A DNA stretch of 64,000 nucleotides from Yoonia vestfoldensis (lineage in GTDB: Bacteria > Pseudomonadota > Alphaproteobacteria > Rhodobacterales > Rhodobacteraceae). Made by a program: the position numbers and the translations under genes. The notes under the pieces were generated by a model. The model saw only the letters and a list, made by a program, of their open reading frames with translations, was not told the origin of the DNA and made no database searches. Positions 8,877 to 17,785 of this stretch are shown here, piece after piece (position 1 is the stretch's first letter; the number at the start of each line of letters is the position of its first letter). The DNA is taken from positions 620,001 through 684,000 of the forward strand of contig NZ_CP021431.1 of assembly GCF_002158905.1 (NCBI RefSeq), in the 5' to 3' direction.

Positions 8877-9872
8877 ATGCTGAAGATCGGAATACTCGGC
8901 TGTGGCCGCATCGGACAGGTCCATGCAAGCAGCATCAAGGCGCTGGACGGCGCGCGTGTCGTGGCCGTGGCCGATGCGCTGCCCGCCGCCGCCGAGGCGC
9001 TGGCACAAAGTACCGGCGCGCAGATGCGCGATGTCGCGGCGATCATCGGGGCGGATGATATCGACGCCGTGGTGATCGGCACCCCGACCGATACGCATTT
9101 CGACCTGATCCAGCGCGCGGCCGCCGCCGGCAAGGCGATTTTCTGCGAAAAGCCTGTCGATATGTCCGTCGACAATATCCGCGCCTGTATCGATATGGTC
9201 GGGCAGGCGGGCGTGACCTTTCTGACCGGTTTCAACCGCCGCTTTGACCCCAATTTCGCCGCCCTGCGCGCCCGGATCAAGGCGGGCGATATCGGTGCGG
9301 TGGAACTGATCTGCATCACCTCGCGCGATCCCGCCCCGCCGCCTGTGTCCTATATCGCGCGCTCTGGCGGGTTGTTCCGCGATATGATGATCCATGATTT
9401 CGATATGGCGCGTTTCCTGATGGGCGAAGATTTCGTGCGCCTGCATGCGATGGGCAGCGCGCTGGTCGATCCCGCGATCGGGGCGGCGGGCGATGTCGAT
9501 ACCGCTGCCGTGATCCTGACCACGGCCAGCGGGCGCATCTGCCAGATTTCCAATTCGCGCCGCGCCAGTTATGGCTATGATCAGCGGATCGAGGTGCATG
9601 GCGCGCTGGGTATGTTGCGCGCTGAAAACCAGCTGGAATCCACCGTGGAAATCGCGACCAAGGCCGGTTTCCGCCGTGACCCCGCGCAGCATTTCTTTCT
9701 GGAACGCTACGAGGCGGCCTATCTTGCCGAAATGCGCGCCTTTATCGCGGCGGCCACGGGCGGTGCGCCTGCTGATCCGGGCATCGTGGACGGGTTGCAG
9801 GCGCAGATATTGGCGGATGCGGCCACGCTGTCGCGTGAAACCGGCCAGCCCGTGGATTTGCCCGCCGCCTAA
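8877..9872 (+). CDS. iolG: Inositol 2-dehydrogenase IolG (Gfo/Idh/MocA family)
   Basis: A 331-residue NAD-dependent dehydrogenase. It has the N-terminal Rossmann motif GILGCGRIGQVHA, CEKPVDMSVDN, and the catalytic-domain motif GGLFRDMMIHDFDMARFL, which contains the Asp/His pair typical of inositol dehydrogenases. The length and these motifs fit IolG better than the other two Gfo/Idh proteins of the locus. It oxidises myo-inositol to 2-keto-myo-inositol. It is the last gene of the iolDCB-aldolase operon, one base after the aldolase stop. Confidence 0.88.
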   Translation: MLKIGILGCGRIGQVHASSIKALDGARVVAVADALPAAAEALAQSTGAQMRDVAAIIGADDIDAVVIGTPTDTHFDLIQRAAAAGKAIFCEKPVDMSVDNIRACIDMVGQAGVTFLTGFNRRFDPNFAALRARIKAGDIGAVELICITSRDPAPPPVSYIARSGGLFRDMMIHDFDMARFLMGEDFVRLHAMGSALVDPAIGAAGDVDTAAVILTTASGRICQISNSRRASYGYDQRIEVHGALGMLRAENQLESTVEIATKAGFRRDPAQHFFLERYEAAYLAEMRAFIAAATGGAPADPGIVDGLQAQILADAATLSRETGQPVDLPAA

Positions 9873-10063
9873 TCCTTGCTGTCTGGTCGCCAGTTCAGCA
9901 CCAGATGCCAGACCAGATACCCGCCGATGGCCGCGAAAAGATAGGCCCAGATCATATTGCCAAGGTTCCATTCCACCCCCGCCCAGACAAAGGGCACCGC
10001 TACAATCAGATAGCGGCGCCAGGCGGGGCGGTAAAACGGATGGTTCGGGTCAATCAGGCGCAT
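9869..10063 (-). CDS. Small membrane protein of unknown function
   Basis: A 64-residue protein starting MRLIDPNHPFYRPAWRRYL, with two closely spaced hydrophobic stretches (LIVAVPFVWAGVEW and MIWAYLFAAIGGYLVWHLVL) and a charged tail. The N-terminal PxHPFYRPxWRRY pattern looks like a conserved short family, which I cannot name with certainty. It overlaps the iolG stop tail-to-tail and is transcribed the other way, so it is not part of the inositol operon. Confidence 0.6.
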   Translation of the reverse strand: MRLIDPNHPFYRPAWRRYLIVAVPFVWAGVEWNLGNMIWAYLFAAIGGYLVWHLVLNWRPDSKD

Positions 10064-10079
10064 ATCGCTTTGTCACATG

Positions 10080-10110
10080 ACAGGGCCGCAGTGGCAAGCT
10101 GCGGCCCTGT
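10080..10110 (-). terminator. Hairpin downstream of the PhyH-type gene
   Basis: A perfect 12-bp stem (ACAGGGCCGCAG with its complement) around a 7-base loop, 4 bases after the stop of the leftward dioxygenase gene. There is no strong T-run on either strand, so termination strength is uncertain. Confidence 0.55.
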
Positions 10111-10114
10111 TGCA

Positions 10115-11287
10115 TCATGCGATCTGGCGTGCGGCCAAGGCATTCAGCGCATCATCCAGCGCCTCTGGCGTCCAGCCTTGCTGGACCGCATCGCGCAGGA
10201 TGTCTTTTTGGGTGCGCGGGGCCAGCCCGCCAACAGGCGGGTCGCGGTCAAGATTGGTGGGGAAGGAATAACCTTCGGCCGTGGCGTTCAAGACCGCATC
10301 GCGGGCGGCCGGGGGCAGGTCCGTCTGGCAAAGGGCGGGAAAGACCGCGCGGCACATCGCGGCGCGATCCACGCTTTCCATGGCCCGTCCAAAGGCGGAT
10401 GAGACCTGCAACAGATTGACCATCCGGTGGATATCGGCGCTGGCATTGCTGCCTGCCGCATGAAACAGCGCGGGGTTGAAAAACACCGCATCGCCCTTGT
10501 CCAGAGGCAGCTGGACGCAATGCGTCTCAAAATGGGCGCGGAAATCATCGCGCCGCCAGGCCGCATAGCCGGGACGGTAAAGCTGCGAGAACGGCAATAG
10601 CTTGGTGGGGCCGGATTCAATCGACATATCGCAATGCGCGATCCCGCCTTGCAGCGTCATCAGCGGTGACAGATCATGCACATGCGCGGGATAGGTCGCG
10701 CTGATATCGGCGGTCTGAAAACCCAGGTGATAGTCGCGATGCGCCCGCTGGGCCTGTCCGCCCGGATGCACAAGGTTGATCTGCGCGGTCATCTGATATT
10801 GCGGGCCAAGCCAGGCTTCGCAGGCGGCATCAATGGCGGGGCTTGCGAAATAGCGGGTGAAAACATCGGGGGCGGCGATGGCCAGCTTTTGCAGCGAATT
10901 CCAGATCCGGTCATTGCTGCCTGCCGCGGCGAAATGATCGGCAGCGGCACCACCCTCGGCGCGTTCGGCGGCGATGATCTGCATATAAGCCGCCGTGGCC
11001 GCATCAATCGCGGCATGATCGGTGCAGGCCTGGCGCAGTACGAACACGCCGGCGCCGCGCTGTAAGATCCCCGCCCATTCCGCCATCAGCACCTTGCGGG
11101 CCTGCGCGCTGTCCAGATGCGCGGCCAATGCCGTCATATCATAGACAGGTATATTCTTGGGGGCGGCGGTCGCATTGGGAATCGTGGACATATCGATTGT
11201 CTGTCCGGTCAATGCGGCGAAATCCGCCAGATCGCAGGCTGCTTGGTCATAAAAACCGGTTCCATGTGGTGTGGCATCCAAGGTCAT
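10115..11287 (-). CDS. Phytanoyl-CoA dioxygenase (PhyH) family protein
   Basis: A 390-residue Fe(II)/2-oxoglutarate oxygenase-like protein. The metal triad is visible as H183-R-D185 (RAHRDYHLGF) and a distal His276 in GDAVFFNPALFHAAGS; Arg288 (DIHRMVNLL) fits the 2-oxoglutarate anchor. The C-terminal end (about residues 345-390) extends past the oxygenase core. The substrate is unknown; PhyH relatives hydroxylate acyl-CoAs, ectoine, antibiotics or phosphonates. It is divergent from a LacI-type regulator 82 bases away, which suggests inducible expression for a carbohydrate-like or related substrate. Confidence 0.75.
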   Translation of the reverse strand: MTLDATPHGTGFYDQAACDLADFAALTGQTIDMSTIPNATAAPKNIPVYDMTALAAHLDSAQARKVLMAEWAGILQRGAGVFVLRQACTDHAAIDAATAAYMQIIAAERAEGGAAADHFAAAGSNDRIWNSLQKLAIAAPDVFTRYFASPAIDAACEAWLGPQYQMTAQINLVHPGGQAQRAHRDYHLGFQTADISATYPAHVHDLSPLMTLQGGIAHCDMSIESGPTKLLPFSQLYRPGYAAWRRDDFRAHFETHCVQLPLDKGDAVFFNPALFHAAGSNASADIHRMVNLLQVSSAFGRAMESVDRAAMCRAVFPALCQTDLPPAARDAVLNATAEGYSFPTNLDRDPPVGGLAPRTQKDILRDAVQQGWTPEALDDALNALAARQIA

Positions 11288-11350
11288 CGCGCTCTCCTAT
11301 GCGTGGGATAAGGGCAGCTTAGCGGATGCGGGCTTGTGCCGATCACAAAA

Positions 11351-11379
11351 ACACATCAGAAACACATCAATGACACATC
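11351..11379. repeat. Three ACACATC direct repeats at 11-base spacing
   Basis: ACACATC occurs at 11351-11357, 11362-11368 and 11373-11379. The third copy lies within the first codons of the LacI-type gene. The 11-base period is close to one helical turn, so the copies would face the same side of the DNA. This could be a regulator binding array or chance low complexity. Confidence 0.45.
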
Positions 11380-12392
11380 GTTTCCCGATCAAGGAAATCG
11401 CCCGCCAGGCCGGGCTGGGAACGGCGACCGTTGACCGCGTGCTCAATAACCGTGCCTATGTCAGCCCGCAAAGCCGCAACCGCGTGGCCGCCGCTTTGCG
11501 CGAATTGAAAGCACAGGAATCGCAGCTGGCCAGCCGCGGCCGCAGTGTCATTCTGGATGTGATCGCCGAAGCGCCGCTGCGGTTTTGCCGCGAGATCCGG
11601 ATCGCGGCCCAAGCCGCCGCCAGCGCGATGCCGGGGGTCGCAGTGCGATTGCGTTTCCAGCTGCAAGAGACAATGACCGAGGCCGAGACCTTGGCGGCGC
11701 TGGCACGGATCGCAAAGCGGGGCAGCAGCGGCATTTGCCTCAAGGCGCGCGACACGCCGCCGCTGCGCGCGGCCATCGCGGATTTGGCCAGCGCGCGGAT
11801 CCCGGTGTTCACGCTGGTCACCGATCTGCCCGGCAGCGCGCGGCATGGCTATTTCGGTCTGGACAATGCCGAGGCCGGGCGCACCGCTGCCTATCTGCTG
11901 GCGCAAAGCCTGCCCGATGACAGCGCCACGATCCTGACCTCGCGCAGCCAAGACGCCTTTCGCGGCGAGACGGATCGTTTTACCGCGTTTCGCGACCTGA
12001 TCACGGCGTTGAAACCGGCGGTGCGGATCATTGACGCATCGGGCGGGGCGGGCATGACGGCCACGACCAGCGCGCAGCTGGACAAGATCCTGACAGGCCG
12101 CGTGCGTATTGATGGCGTCTACTCCATGGGCGGCGGCAATGCGGCGATCCTGCGCACGATGGCGGCGCATGGCCAGCGGCCACGGGCCTTTGTCGCGCAT
12201 GATCTTGATCGCGAAAATACCCAGCTGCTGCGCAATGGCGCGATCGGTTATGTGTTGCACCACGACCTTGGTCGCGACATGGCGACCTTGTTCGAGGCGG
12301 CTATCAATGGGGCCAGCACCGCGATCCCGGTCGCAAGCGCATCCAGCGACTTGCAGATCATCACGCCTTACAACCTGCCGCGCTTTGCGTAA
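11370..12392 (+). CDS. LacI-family transcriptional regulator
   Basis: A 340-residue LacI/GalR regulator. The helix-turn-helix is at about residues 5-27 (FPIKEIARQAGLGTATVDRVLNN) and is followed by a sugar-binding-protein-like effector domain with the Peripla_BP_4 style pattern GVYSMGGGNAAILR. The ATG at 11370 places the helix-turn-helix at the N-terminus as in the family; an upstream in-frame ATG lies inside the divergent gene. It is divergent from the PhyH-type gene and probably controls it. The palindrome found at the inositol locus is absent here, so the two LacI proteins have different targets. Confidence 0.85.
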   Translation: MTHRFPIKEIARQAGLGTATVDRVLNNRAYVSPQSRNRVAAALRELKAQESQLASRGRSVILDVIAEAPLRFCREIRIAAQAAASAMPGVAVRLRFQLQETMTEAETLAALARIAKRGSSGICLKARDTPPLRAAIADLASARIPVFTLVTDLPGSARHGYFGLDNAEAGRTAAYLLAQSLPDDSATILTSRSQDAFRGETDRFTAFRDLITALKPAVRIIDASGGAGMTATTSAQLDKILTGRVRIDGVYSMGGGNAAILRTMAAHGQRPRAFVAHDLDRENTQLLRNGAIGYVLHHDLGRDMATLFEAAINGASTAIPVASASSDLQIITPYNLPRFA

Positions 12393-12508
12393 CGCGGGCG
12401 CGGCGCCGATCTGCACCGCAAAGAGACAGGCTGAAAATTGCCGCATTTCGCGCCAGCCGCCGCAGTTTGCCACTTGGCAAGTCCGCCCCGAGCGGTCAAA
12501 GGACAGAT

Positions 12509-13390
12509 ATGATGCGGCGCCCTATCAGATATGCGTGGAACCAGTTTCGCTATGTGCCGTTGCTGTCGGTCCTGACGTGGTCGCGCGCGCGGCGGTTCGA
12601 CAAAAGATCCCGTGCCTTGGGCGCGGCCATCGGTTTCGTGATGCGGTGGTTTCCGCCCGCGCGCTGGCGGTTTGACCGTCAGGTCCGGCGCGTGTTTCCC
12701 GATATGGATCGCCAGGCGCGCGCAAATCTGGGGCAGGCAATGGGCCGCGCCATGGGCCAGACATTGTTTGAAATCTATCATTGCGCCGAATTCCAGTCGC
12801 GTCAGGATAAATTCCATGCCGCAGGGCCGGGGCTTGCCGCGCTGGTCGCTGCGCGGGATGCAGGCAAAGGCGCGCTGATCGTCTCGGGGCATTTTGGCCA
12901 ATGGGAAGCCGTGCGCGCGGTGCTGAAGATGCAGGGCATGGAAACCGGGGCGATCTATCGCCGCCAGCCCAATCCGCATTACCAGCGCCGGTTGCGCGCG
13001 GGCATCGAGGCGGGGGGCCTGCCGATCCTTGAAACCGGACGGGCGGGCACGAAATCGCTGATCCGGCATTTGCGGACGGGGGGGTTCATGGCGATCCTGC
13101 TGGATGAAAAACATGCCGACGGCACGGCGCTGCCATTTCTGGGCCATCCGGCGATGACCTCGCTTGCGGCGGCGGAACTGGCGCTGAAATACGACCTGCC
13201 GATGGTGCCGGCCTTTGGGTTGCGCCGGCCCGATGGCGAAAGTTTCGAGGTCATCTTCGAGACCCCGATCCCGCACAGCGATCCGGTGACGATGACACAG
13301 GCCTTCAACGACAGCCTGTCGGCGCGAATCCTGGCGCATCCGGACCAATGGTATTGGATGCTGCGGCGCTGGGACAAACCCCGCCGATAG
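12509..13390 (+). CDS. LpxL/HtrB-family lysophospholipid or lipid A acyltransferase
   Basis: A 293-residue membrane-associated acyltransferase. It has the HX4(D/E)-type catalytic motif SGHFGQWEAV (His then Glu), a following GAIYRRQPNPHYQR segment and the ILLDEKHADGTALPFLG block typical of LpxL/LpxM. A basic N-terminus (MMRRPIRYAWNQFRYV) precedes it. ATG 12509 follows an AAAGGACAG ribosome site. It probably transfers a secondary acyl chain to lipid A at the inner membrane. It stands alone between a LacI gene and fnrL. Confidence 0.82.
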   Translation: MMRRPIRYAWNQFRYVPLLSVLTWSRARRFDKRSRALGAAIGFVMRWFPPARWRFDRQVRRVFPDMDRQARANLGQAMGRAMGQTLFEIYHCAEFQSRQDKFHAAGPGLAALVAARDAGKGALIVSGHFGQWEAVRAVLKMQGMETGAIYRRQPNPHYQRRLRAGIEAGGLPILETGRAGTKSLIRHLRTGGFMAILLDEKHADGTALPFLGHPAMTSLAAAELALKYDLPMVPAFGLRRPDGESFEVIFETPIPHSDPVTMTQAFNDSLSARILAHPDQWYWMLRRWDKPRR

Positions 13391-13502
13391 GCTGCGGCGC
13401 GTGGCAGGCCGCGCCGACAGCAACGTTTTTTCAGTTTCTCATGGATAAAGCGGGCATTTTCCTGCATCATCGGCGCAGCCAGACCGACCAGGAACGAAAT
13501 CT

Positions 13503-14228
13503 ATGACACTCTCTGTCCCGAACATGAAATCATGTACGGATTGCCCGATCCGTTACAATGCGGTCTGTTCCAAATGCGAACCCGAAGAAATCGACCTTTT
13601 GGAACAGATCAAATATTACCGGTCCTATGCAGCAGGGCAGACCGTGTTTTTTGCGGGCGATCCGTTGGAATTCGTCGGATCCATCGTCTCGGGGGTGGCC
13701 AGCCTGACGCGCACCATGCCCGATGGGCGGGTGCAGATGGTGGGTCTTTTGTTGCCTGCCGATTTCATGGGGCGGCCCAATCGCGATACGATTGACAATG
13801 ATATCGTCGCGGAAACCGACCTGATGCTGTGCTGTTTCCGGCGCAAACCGTTCGAAAAGCTGATTGAGCAAACCCCCCATGTCGGCCAGCGCCTGCTGGA
13901 AATGACGCTGGATGAATTGGACGCCGCGCGCGAATGGATGCTGGTGCTGGGGCGCAAAACGGCGCGCGAAAAGATCGCCTCGCTGCTTTATATGATCGCG
14001 ACGCGCATGGTGAAGCTGAAACCCGGCGCGCCCGAAAAGGTCTCTTTCATGCTGCCGATCACGCGTGAGACGATGGCGAATTACCTTGGCCTGACGATTG
14101 AAACCGTCAGCCGCCAGATGACCGCGCTAAAGAAAGACGGCATCATCGCCTTTGATGATCGCCGCGATATCAAGGTGCCCGATCTGGACGCGCTCAAGGC
14201 CGAAACCGGCGAGGATGTCTATTCCTGA
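13503..14228 (+). CDS. fnrL: FNR-type oxygen-sensing regulator FnrL
   Basis: A 241-residue CRP/FNR-family regulator. The N-terminal cysteines Cys11, Cys14, Cys22 and Cys25, together with Cys110 or Cys111, can supply the four ligands of an oxygen-labile [4Fe-4S] cluster. The C-terminal helix-turn-helix includes ETMANYLGLTIETVSRQM, whose E--SR recognition residues match FNR proteins reading TTGAT-N4-ATCAA. Three such sites are seen in this window, two before ccoN and one before ccoG. No clear FNR box precedes fnrL itself. Confidence 0.93.
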   Translation: MTLSVPNMKSCTDCPIRYNAVCSKCEPEEIDLLEQIKYYRSYAAGQTVFFAGDPLEFVGSIVSGVASLTRTMPDGRVQMVGLLLPADFMGRPNRDTIDNDIVAETDLMLCCFRRKPFEKLIEQTPHVGQRLLEMTLDELDAAREWMLVLGRKTAREKIASLLYMIATRMVKLKPGAPEKVSFMLPITRETMANYLGLTIETVSRQMTALKKDGIIAFDDRRDIKVPDLDALKAETGEDVYS

Positions 14229-14239
14229 TGCCTGAGGGC

Positions 14240-14264
14240 AGGGCGTGTCGCTGACCGCCCTTTT
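14240..14264 (+). terminator. Probable fnrL terminator
   Basis: A 6-bp stem AGGGCG/CGCCCT with a 10-base loop, followed by a TTTT tract, located 11 bases after the fnrL stop and between convergent genes. Confidence 0.5.
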
Positions 14265-14291
14265 GCCGGGTGCGGCGGGGTGAACCCCGTC

Positions 14292-15125
14292 CTACCGTGA
14301 CATCAAGATGGGCCGATCTGCCTGTTCCAGCAGGCTGCGGGTGGCGCCGCCGAACACGGCTTCGCGCAGGCGCGAATGGCCATAGGCGCCGCTGATGATC
14401 AGCTGCGCACCAACCTCGCGGGCGCGGCGCAGCAGGATTTCACCGACATGCGGTTCGGTCTTGGCCAGCACCGCGACCTCTGATCTGGTGCCGTGGCGCA
14501 TCAGATATTGCGCCATCGCCCCGCCCGGATCGGACCGGTCGGCGGCATGCATCGGCGGGTCGATGATGCAGATATCGGCGACATCGGCCTGTTGCAGCAA
14601 GGGCAGCGCGGCGCGCGCAGCGGCCAAAGCCTCGGCCCCATCGTTCCAGCCCATCAGCACATGACCGCCCGCATCGGGGGCCTTGCAGCCTTTGGGGATC
14701 ATCAGCACCGGGCGTTCAGCGGAAAAAAGGCAGGCCTCGACCAAAGCTTCGGCATCGGGATTGTCCTGATAGGGGCGCGGCAGCACCACCAGATCGGAAA
14801 ACCGCAATTTGCGCGCCAGATAGGCGGTCAGCGCCGGCCCCTGCACGGTCGCGGATTGCAGCGCCCAGCGGACCGGTTCGCCCTGCATCCGGTCATTCAC
14901 CCAAGCATCAAGCCGGATACGTTCGGCCATGGCGTCGCGGGTCTGACGTTCGATGTTCAGCGCCTCGGTGCCCATGTAATAGGTATTCGTCTCGCTGTGG
15001 CAGATGGTGACCACGAATATTTCCAGATGCGTATCCAGCCGCGCGGCCAGCGCAATCGCCGCGTCGAGCCCTTCGGTCGATGTGTCGCTATCCGTCAAGA
15101 CGGTTGAAATGATCTTATATGCCAT
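14292..15125 (-). CDS. Tandem universal stress protein (UspA family)
   Basis: A 277-residue protein, about twice the usual single Usp length. It starts MAYKIISTVLTDSD and ends with the nucleotide-binding Usp signature GAYGHSRLREAVFGGATRSLL. The longer open frame upstream was rejected in favour of ATG 15125, where the Usp fold begins. It is divergent from ccoN across a region with two FNR boxes, so it is probably induced under low oxygen with the oxidase. Its precise role is unknown. Confidence 0.85.
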   Translation of the reverse strand: MAYKIISTVLTDSDTSTEGLDAAIALAARLDTHLEIFVVTICHSETNTYYMGTEALNIERQTRDAMAERIRLDAWVNDRMQGEPVRWALQSATVQGPALTAYLARKLRFSDLVVLPRPYQDNPDAEALVEACLFSAERPVLMIPKGCKAPDAGGHVLMGWNDGAEALAAARAALPLLQQADVADICIIDPPMHAADRSDPGGAMAQYLMRHGTRSEVAVLAKTEPHVGEILLRRAREVGAQLIISGAYGHSRLREAVFGGATRSLLEQADRPILMSR

Positions 15126-15223
15126 CGGTCTGGCCCTTCCCCGTCGCAATCCTTGTCAGGGGGCGATCGTTCGCGCAAACCGCTCCTTATCTTCGTCTAT
15201 GACGCGTCGCGCGGCGCGATGCA

Positions 15224-15237
15224 TTGATCCATATCAA
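15224..15237. promoter_or_regulatory. FNR box 1 upstream of ccoNOQP
   Basis: TTGATCCATATCAA matches the FNR consensus TTGAT-N4-ATCAA exactly. It lies between the divergent usp and ccoN genes, with its centre 22 bases from the second box. Confidence 0.9.
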
Positions 15238-15245
15238 CCGCGATG

Positions 15246-15259
15246 TTGATCCACATCAA
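15246..15259. promoter_or_regulatory. FNR box 2 upstream of ccoNOQP
   Basis: TTGATCCACATCAA, again an exact match to TTGAT-N4-ATCAA, ending 85 bases before the ccoN start. Two boxes spaced two helical turns apart suggest control from one DNA face, either of ccoN or of both divergent genes. Confidence 0.9.
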
Positions 15260-15344
15260 CGACCGCCGCGGCAGAGAACCGCATAACCCCAGCATCGACA
15301 AAGGATCGGGCCGTGTTCGGGCGCGATGTATCAAGGGGAATTCC

Positions 15345-16940
15345 ATGGGGAATTATTTCAAACTTGCGGCATTGGGGACCATCGCCCTGTTTGCGGCCAT
15401 GGCAGCGAATTGGGGGCGTGACGCGGCCTATATCGTGCATGCCATCATCATTCTGGGCGTGTCCGGTTTCATGTTCATCCGCGTTCTGCGCCAGATGGAA
15501 CAACCGGCCATGCCCACGCCGACCGGCTATATGGACGATGTGGTCCGGGCCGGGGTGGTGGCGACGACGCTTTGGGGTGTCGTCGGTTTTCTGGTGGGCG
15601 TGATCATCGCCTTCCAGCTGGCCTTTCCGCAGCTCAATTTCGAAGTGCTGCAACCCTATGGCAATTTCGGACGCCTGCGCCCGCTGCATACTTCGGCGGT
15701 GATTTTCGCCTTTGGCGGCAATGCGCTGATCATGTCATCATTTTACATCGTGCAGCGCACCTGTGGCGCGCGGCTTTGGGGCGGTAACCTCGCGTGGTTC
15801 GTGTTCTGGGGATATAACCTGTTCATCGTGCTGGCCGCGACGGGCTATCTTTTGGGGGCCACGCAATCCAAGGAATATGCCGAACCCGAATGGTACACCG
15901 ACCTGTGGCTGACCATTGTCTGGGTTGCGTTTCTGGCGGTCTTCCTTGGGACTCTGTTCAAACGGCAGGAACGGCACATCTATGTTGCCAACTGGTTCCT
16001 GCTGGCCTTCATCGTCACCGTGGCGATGCTGCATATCGTCAATAACCTGAGCATCCCTGTCAGCATCTGGGGCAGCAAATCCGTGCAGATCTTTTCGGGT
16101 GTGCAGGATGCGATGGTGCAATGGTGGTATGGCCATAACGCGGTGGGCTTTTTCCTGACCGCCGGGTTCTTGGGGATGATGTATTACTTTGTCCCCAAAC
16201 AGGCCGGCCGTCCGGTCTATAGCTACAAGCTGTCGATCATCCACTTTTGGGCGCTGATCTTTCTGTATATCTGGGCCGGTCCGCACCATTTGCATTACAC
16301 GGCTTTGCCGGATTGGGCCTCGACCTTGGGCATGGTGTTTTCGATCATCCTGTGGATGCCCAGCTGGGGCGGCATGATCAACGGTCTGATGACCCTGCAA
16401 GGGGCCTGGGACAAGCTGCGCACCGATCCGATCATCCGCATGATGGTCATCAGCCTTGCCTTCTACGGCATGTCCACATTCGAGGGTCCGATGATGTCGA
16501 TCCGCGCGGTCAACAGCCTGTCGCATTACACCGACTGGACCATTGGGCACGTGCATTCGGGGGCCTTGGGCTGGAACGGCATGATCACCTTTGCCGCGCT
16601 GTATTTCCTGACACCGAAACTTTGGGGGCGCGCGCAGATGTATTCCATGTCCGCGATCAACTGGCACTTCTGGTTGGCGACGATCGGCATCATCCTTTAC
16701 GCCGCCTCGATGTGGGTGACCGGCATCATGGAAGGCCTGATGTGGCGTGAAGTCGATGCCAACGGGTTCCTGGTGAACAGCTTTGCCGACACCGTTTCCG
16801 CCAAATTGCCGATGTATGTGGTGCGAGGCTTGGGTGGGGTTCTCTACCTGGCAGGCGGGATCATCATGGCCTGGAACATCTACATGACGATCCGGGGTGG
16901 CGTGAAAGTCACCGCCCCGGTCGGCGTGCCAGCAGAATAG
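15345..16940 (+). CDS. ccoN: cbb3-type cytochrome c oxidase subunit I (CcoN)
   Basis: A 531-residue, multi-span catalytic subunit of the high-affinity cbb3 oxidase, which carries heme b and the heme b3-CuB site. Typical heme-copper oxidase stretches are visible: [18 protein letters not shown] with the low-spin heme His, [29 protein letters not shown] with the CuB histidines, and [17 protein letters not shown] 15345 follows an AAGGGGA ribosome site; the longer upstream frame would run into FNR box 2. It is first in ccoNOQP. Confidence 0.95.
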   Translation: MGNYFKLAALGTIALFAAMAANWGRDAAYIVHAIIILGVSGFMFIRVLRQMEQPAMPTPTGYMDDVVRAGVVATTLWGVVGFLVGVIIAFQLAFPQLNFEVLQPYGNFGRLRPLHTSAVIFAFGGNALIMSSFYIVQRTCGARLWGGNLAWFVFWGYNLFIVLAATGYLLGATQSKEYAEPEWYTDLWLTIVWVAFLAVFLGTLFKRQERHIYVANWFLLAFIVTVAMLHIVNNLSIPVSIWGSKSVQIFSGVQDAMVQWWYGHNAVGFFLTAGFLGMMYYFVPKQAGRPVYSYKLSIIHFWALIFLYIWAGPHHLHYTALPDWASTLGMVFSIILWMPSWGGMINGLMTLQGAWDKLRTDPIIRMMVISLAFYGMSTFEGPMMSIRAVNSLSHYTDWTIGHVHSGALGWNGMITFAALYFLTPKLWGRAQMYSMSAINWHFWLATIGIILYAASMWVTGIMEGLMWREVDANGFLVNSFADTVSAKLPMYVVRGLGGVLYLAGGIIMAWNIYMTIRGGVKVTAPVGVPAE

Positions 16941-16951
16941 GAGACCGCCAA

Positions 16952-17778
16952 ATGGCCAAGAATCCAAAAATCATGGATGCGGAAAAAGACCCCAAGGTCA
17001 GCACTTTGTCGGATTTCCCAGATGAAATTCCAAATGAACTGCCACATCAGACAGGGTTTCTGAACCGCCACCAGATCCTTGAACGCTCGCCCACCTTGCT
17101 GCTGGTCTCTTCGCTGGTGGTGGTGGCAATCGGTGGCCTGGTGGAAATCGTGCCGCTGTTCTATCTCGAAAACACCATCGAAAAGGTCGAAGGGGTACGG
17201 CCTTATTCACCGCTCGAACTGGCGGGGCGCGATGTCTATATCCGCGAGGGCTGTTATCTGTGCCATAGCCAGATGATCCGCCCGATGCGCGACGAGGTGG
17301 AACGCTACGGCCATTATTCGCTGGCGGCGGAATCGATGTATGACCATCCGTTCCAATGGGGGTCCAAACGCACCGGGCCCGATCTGGCCCGCGTGGGGGG
17401 AAATATTCGGATGCCTGGCATCTGGACCACCTGATCGCGCCGCAATCGGTGGTGCCGGAATCGATCATGCCGGGCTATGCCTATCTGCTCGATAGCTATG
17501 TCAACGCCGATTACACCGCCGATCTTGTGCGCACCCATAGCATCGTGGGCGTGCCCTATACCGAGGATATGATCACGCTCGCCGCCGCCGATGTGCTGGC
17601 GCAGGCGGATCCTGATACCGACGCTTATGACGATCTGCTGGAACGCTATCCCGGCGCGCAAATCCGCAATTTCGACGGCCGCCCCGGCGTGTCGGAAATG
17701 GATGCGCTGATCGCCTATCTGCAAATGCTGGGCACCACGGTCGATTTCTCGACCTTCACCCCAGACGCCAGCCGGTAA
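16952..17778 (+). pseudogene. ccoO: cbb3-type oxidase subunit II (CcoO), reading frame broken by an apparent one-base deletion
   Basis: Membrane-anchored monoheme cytochrome c subunit. Residues 1-150 are normal (N-terminal anchor, heme motif C101-YLC-H105, [15 protein letters not shown]). At the G-run 17395-17400 the frame then slips: read on, it gives [10 protein letters not shown] and a stop at 17434. Moving back one base at 17401 restores the expected [21 protein letters not shown] and continues to a stop at 17778, for about 275 residues in total. So a single base is missing, or a -1 ribosomal slip on G-GGG-GGA is needed. The other operon genes are intact, which favours a sequencing error or recent mutation over long-term decay. 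Confidence 0.88.
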
Positions 17779-17785
17779 GGAGCGG

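Noticed and set aside
13391..13502. Search for an FNR box before fnrL
   Set aside because: No TTGAT-N4-ATCAA match is seen, so FnrL self-control cannot be claimed from this sequence.
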